Source of the DNA: an uncultured Prevotella sp.
GTDB lineage: Bacteria > Bacteroidota > Bacteroidia > Bacteroidales > Bacteroidaceae
Assembly (NCBI GenBank): GCA_937916405.1
Contig: CALFUF010000169.1
Coordinates: forward strand, 1 to 5,866
Reading direction: 5' to 3'
DNA: 5,866 nucleotides
The position numbers and the translations under genes were made by a program. Within the stretch, counting starts at the first letter, position 1. Each line of letters starts with the position of its first letter. Positions 3,426-5,866 of the stretch are shown in pieces. A model generated the notes under the pieces. That model was not told the DNA's origin. It did no database searches and saw only the letters and a list, made by a program, of their open reading frames with translations.

Positions 3426-5866
3426 CTATTTCACCAGATACTTCTTACCATTCTTGATGATGATACCCTTATGGTTAGCGGATACTCGCTGTCCACGGAG
3501 GTTATAGGCAGGTGTGTCCTTCTGCTGCTCCGTCTTGACAGTGTTAATCGCTGTGGGAGTCACCATCGTGAAAGCTTCTGTCATGCCTCCCCATTGGTAG
3601 TAACCCTCAGAATAGTAGTAAATATATGCAAAATACTTCTTGCCGATTTCTAGTCCGGTGACCTCATAGTCTTTGACGACCTTGGTCTGACCGGCAGGAA
3701 TCTCTATATTGAAACGTTGTTCTTTTTCCCAATAGTAGTTGTTTTCATCCAAAGAATAAATGTCAACAGCAATCCTGTCATTATATTCGTAAGTGCTGTT
3801 GTTCATCAGTGTGATATCCAGCTTTGCCGTTGTTCCCTCTATGTTGCCATTCTTGGCATTTGCTATCGTCGTGGAGATATTGAGGTCTGCCGGAACCAAT
3901 ACTTTTCCTACGGTTATCCAATAGGCACCAGCCTGTGATAGACCTGTTGAGTAGTAGTACGCATAGATACCATATTCAACACCTGGTTTTAAGTCGGCAA
4001 ACTGGACTTGTACGTTTTCTTGCGCACCAGTTGCGAGTTGGAGTGGCTTAACCACTTCTGCGACATCACCAACCCAATAACCTTCTGAGTCAAACTCAGA
4101 CAATTGCACGATTATCAGGTCATCGTAGTTATTTGTGCCATCGTTAGTAAAGGTCAGAGTAGCATTGATGGTTGTGCCTTCAATGGTGTAGCTTTTCTCA
4201 CCTTCAACAGCAATTGTTGCATTAAGTTGTTGTGGCAGAGATTCCTCAATAGTTATCTCTTTCTCATAGACGATATTATACCCAGAAGGATCTGTGGAGA
4301 CTTTCAACGTCTTGGTACCAGCGTATTGGCTAGTGAAAGCAATCTCTACATCACCTGTCTCACCTCTATCCACGTAAGAAGATACAGAACCAACTTTCTC
4401 CCAGTCCAGATATAAATATAAAGGTGTCTCATGATTGTAACCCTTATTGGTCCAGTTGATGACTGCCGACATATCGCGATTAGTCTTCAAGACACCATTG
4501 ATGGTCACGTCGTTGACTTGAACGGTTCCTTCGAGCTGGTCTGAATATTTCAGCGTGAGCGTGTTCCCGCTAATTTCCGCAAGCAAGAAAGTGTTTCCCG
4601 TATTTTGGCAGAACTCCCATTGGTTAGTACCAGGCGAGCTTGTCATCTGACGAAGCTCATAGACACCGTCCGCCAGTCCTGCTCCAAACGATATGTTGGC
4701 AAAGATGGTTTTAATAGGAGAATAATTATAGCTATTGTAGGACGTGTTGAGAACTAAGTCTTGTTGTACATCCAGTTCTTGAATCTTCTCCCCGTCTTTG
4801 CAAAGCACCCATGCATGGTCGAAGTTGATATCCCAGATACCATATTCCATAACTTCCCCATACACACCGACATTCGTGAAATTCTCAGAAGAGGAACTGC
4901 GAGTATAGGCAGAGGTATAGGTGTAGGCGTTTCTGCAATATAGAGTAGAGTAGCCAGCCAGTGCTTCCTTGTCAGGTTGCAACCCGATAATGGCATCCTG
5001 ATCCATGCTGTATCCATTAGAAGAGGTCCCTCCGCCAATGCCACGCCCATAGGGATTCAAGATAGACAAAGAGAAGAAACCGTCTGAATAGCCTCCCCAT
5101 CCCCAGTTGACATGGAAGAGACCCTTGTCATCATAGCCGTCAATCACGAATTGGTGACCGCTATTACCAGAGAGACCAGAATAAAGTACGGGACGTTTGT
5201 TGGCAATCTCCTGATAAATGATGCTTTCCCATTTCATTGAGGAATATGTTCTGCGGGTGATGTTCCTTGCCGTCTTACCATATCCGAAATAGTGTGTCAT
5301 TACTGAGGCATAGACAGAAGCTGCTGATTCGTCAAGACGATAGTTCATTTGCACAGCCTGACCGCAATAGCGCATCAACTCTGCGACAGCATCGGCACTC
5401 TCGCCGGTCTCGTCATAGACATATTCGTCTTTCATCTTGTCCCATTTGAATGCAGTAGGAGGCAATTCGTCTACATAGAGATACTTGGCAGTCATATATG
5501 ATGGTAAGGTGACATTCACTACCTCGGGCCATTTATGATAGTACATCACCTGTGCCATGGCAGTGGCGACACAACCAGTGACGCAGTGATCCTCAGCGTA
5601 TGTAGGACACTGCAGGTTATAAGGTGCTCCCTGATCCCACTGACAAGTCAGCAGGGGTGCCACGGGGGAACCTATGACACGACGAGGGCGGGTGTCAGTC
5701 TGGACATCATCACCCAAAGCCTTGATCTGCTCGGCATAACTTTCCAGCCAGCGGCGGGCATTGACAGGGAGTTTGTCCATCTCCAGACTACCCTTGTCGG
5801 CATATCCCAATACAGGTATGGTACGGTCGTCAGCACTGACAATCACGAAACCGTTCTGTCCCTCGG
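3426..5866 (-). CDS. Secreted C10 family (streptopain/interpain-like) cysteine peptidase, N-terminus cut by window
   Basis: The frame is open from the window edge to TAG at 3428-3426. GTG at 5846 is internal, since in-frame codons upstream read EGQNGF before it; the signal peptide and start of the propeptide are missing. Counting that Val as 1, residues 1-50 (VIVSADDRTIPVLGY...) are the end of a C10 propeptide. Mature enzyme probably begins near 50-70 (VAPLLTCQWDQGAPYN). Catalytic Cys92 is in TGCVATAMAQVMYYH (codon 5573-5571) and His231 in GHQFVIDG (codon 5156-5154), followed by HVNWGWGGYSDGFF (245-258), as in streptococcal SpeB. Residues about 300-765 are beta-rich modules, the last two duplicated. 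The tail from 780 (YNLRGQRV...KGIIIKNGKKYLVK) resembles type IX-type sorting tails. Size and layout recall interpain A of Prevotella intermedia, which degrades host proteins. Expected location is the cell surface or outside. Housekeeping peptide scavenging is equally possible. The gene looks somewhat more A+T-rich than the operon opposite. Confidence 0.95.
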   Translation of the reverse strand, partial: EGQNGFVIVSADDRTIPVLGYADKGSLEMDKLPVNARRWLESYAEQIKALGDDVQTDTRPRRVIGSPVAPLLTCQWDQGAPYNLQCPTYAEDHCVTGCVATAMAQVMYYHKWPEVVNVTLPSYMTAKYLYVDELPPTAFKWDKMKDEYVYDETGESADAVAELMRYCGQAVQMNYRLDESAASVYASVMTHYFGYGKTARNITRRTYSSMKWESIIYQEIANKRPVLYSGLSGNSGHQFVIDGYDDKGLFHVNWGWGGYSDGFFSLSILNPYGRGIGGGTSSNGYSMDQDAIIGLQPDKEALAGYSTLYCRNAYTYTSAYTRSSSSENFTNVGVYGEVMEYGIWDINFDHAWVLCKDGEKIQELDVQQDLVLNTSYNSYNYSPIKTIFANISFGAGLADGVYELRQMTSSPGTNQWEFCQNTGNTFLLAEISGNTLTLKYSDQLEGTVQVNDVTINGVLKTNRDMSAVINWTNKGYNHETPLYLYLDWEKVGSVSSYVDRGETGDVEIAFTSQYAGTKTLKVSTDPSGYNIVYEKEITIEESLPQQLNATIAVEGEKSYTIEGTTINATLTFTNDGTNNYDDLIIVQLSEFDSEGYWVGDVAEVVKPLQLATGAQENVQVQFADLKPGVEYGIYAYYYSTGLSQAGAYWITVGKVLVPADLNISTTIANAKNGNIEGTTAKLDITLMNNSTYEYNDRIAVDIYSLDENNYYWEKEQRFNIEIPAGQTKVVKDYEVTGLEIGKKYFAYIYYYSEGYYQWGGMTEAFTMVTPTAINTVKTEQQKDTPAYNLRGQRVSANHKGIIIKNGKKYLVK
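3429..3509 (-). other. C-terminal sorting-type tail of the peptidase
   Basis: The last 27 residues start AYNLRGQRV and end NGKKYLVK. They match the general pattern N-L-x-G-x-x-V, short linker, G-hydrophobic-hydrophobic-I-x-x-G, K-rich end, seen in type IX secretion sorting domains and in a shorter variant common in Prevotella and Bacteroides exported proteins. A linker (765-779, rich in T, K and Q) separates it from the last beta module. Whether this short form directs type IX export in this organism cannot be settled without the rest of the genome. Confidence 0.6.
3561..4226 (-). repeat. Tandem duplicate beta-sandwich modules in the peptidase
   Basis: Two adjacent protein modules of about 106-108 residues (541-646 and 655-762, Val at 5846 as 1) align along their length. 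Each begins LN-x-(S/T)-hydrophobic, contains IEGTT (556-560 and 669-673) before a strand with (T/N)N(D/S), and ends with a Tyr-rich strand (IYAYYYSTG at 627-635, AYIYYYSEG at 740-748) followed by Q-x-G and a closing strand. This is a domain duplication at protein level and is not obvious in the DNA. Such modules usually act as spacers or binding domains between catalytic and sorting parts. Confidence 0.7.

Noticed and set aside
5844..5846. GTG as start of the peptidase
   Set aside because: The frame stays open to the window edge and the residues before it (EGQNGF) continue the propeptide motif.

Overview
The window looks like a chromosomal segment of a Bacteroidales bacterium, most likely Prevotella or a close relative. 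Four things point there: a DAHP synthase fused to a chorismate mutase directly followed by tyrA, a TTTG/TAnnTTTG-type promoter, a C10 (streptopain/interpain-like) secreted cysteine peptidase, and a C-terminal tail of the NLxGQRV...KGxxIxNGKKxxxK kind seen on exported proteins of this group. The genus call rests on recalled family features, not on a search.

The left half (1-2979, + strand) is the distal part of an aromatic amino acid operon. It holds an N-terminally cut PLP aminotransferase, a bifunctional DAHP synthase/chorismate mutase, and prephenate dehydrogenase. Spacing is 2 nt at the first junction and a 1-nt TAATG overlap at the second. Together they supply the entry step of the shikimate pathway, the chorismate-to-prephenate branch step, the oxidation of prephenate towards tyrosine and, probably, the final transamination to Phe/Tyr. 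The usual upstream partner in related genomes is a prephenate dehydratase, which is outside this window.

The middle (2980-3425) is a compact convergent intergenic region read mainly from the - strand. From right to left it holds the terminator of the peptidase gene, a strong tRNA promoter whose -33 box lies inside that terminator hairpin, a small leader hairpin, tRNA-Phe(GAA), and two successive hairpin terminators. Next to tyrA is a patch of mutually exclusive inverted repeats with no assigned function.

The right half (3426-5866, - strand) is one large gene cut at its N-terminus by the window edge. It encodes a secreted C10 peptidase with the end of its inhibitory propeptide, a catalytic domain with Cys and His intact, about 500 residues of beta-sandwich modules including a tandem duplicate, and a short sorting-type tail.

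I see no CRISPR array, transposase, phage gene, toxin-antitoxin pair or evident new multi-gene system. The points most worth checking are the promoter/terminator overlap, an apparent 11-codon insertion in TyrA, changed active-site positions in TyrA and the chorismate mutase domain, and the alternative-pairing patch after tyrA.
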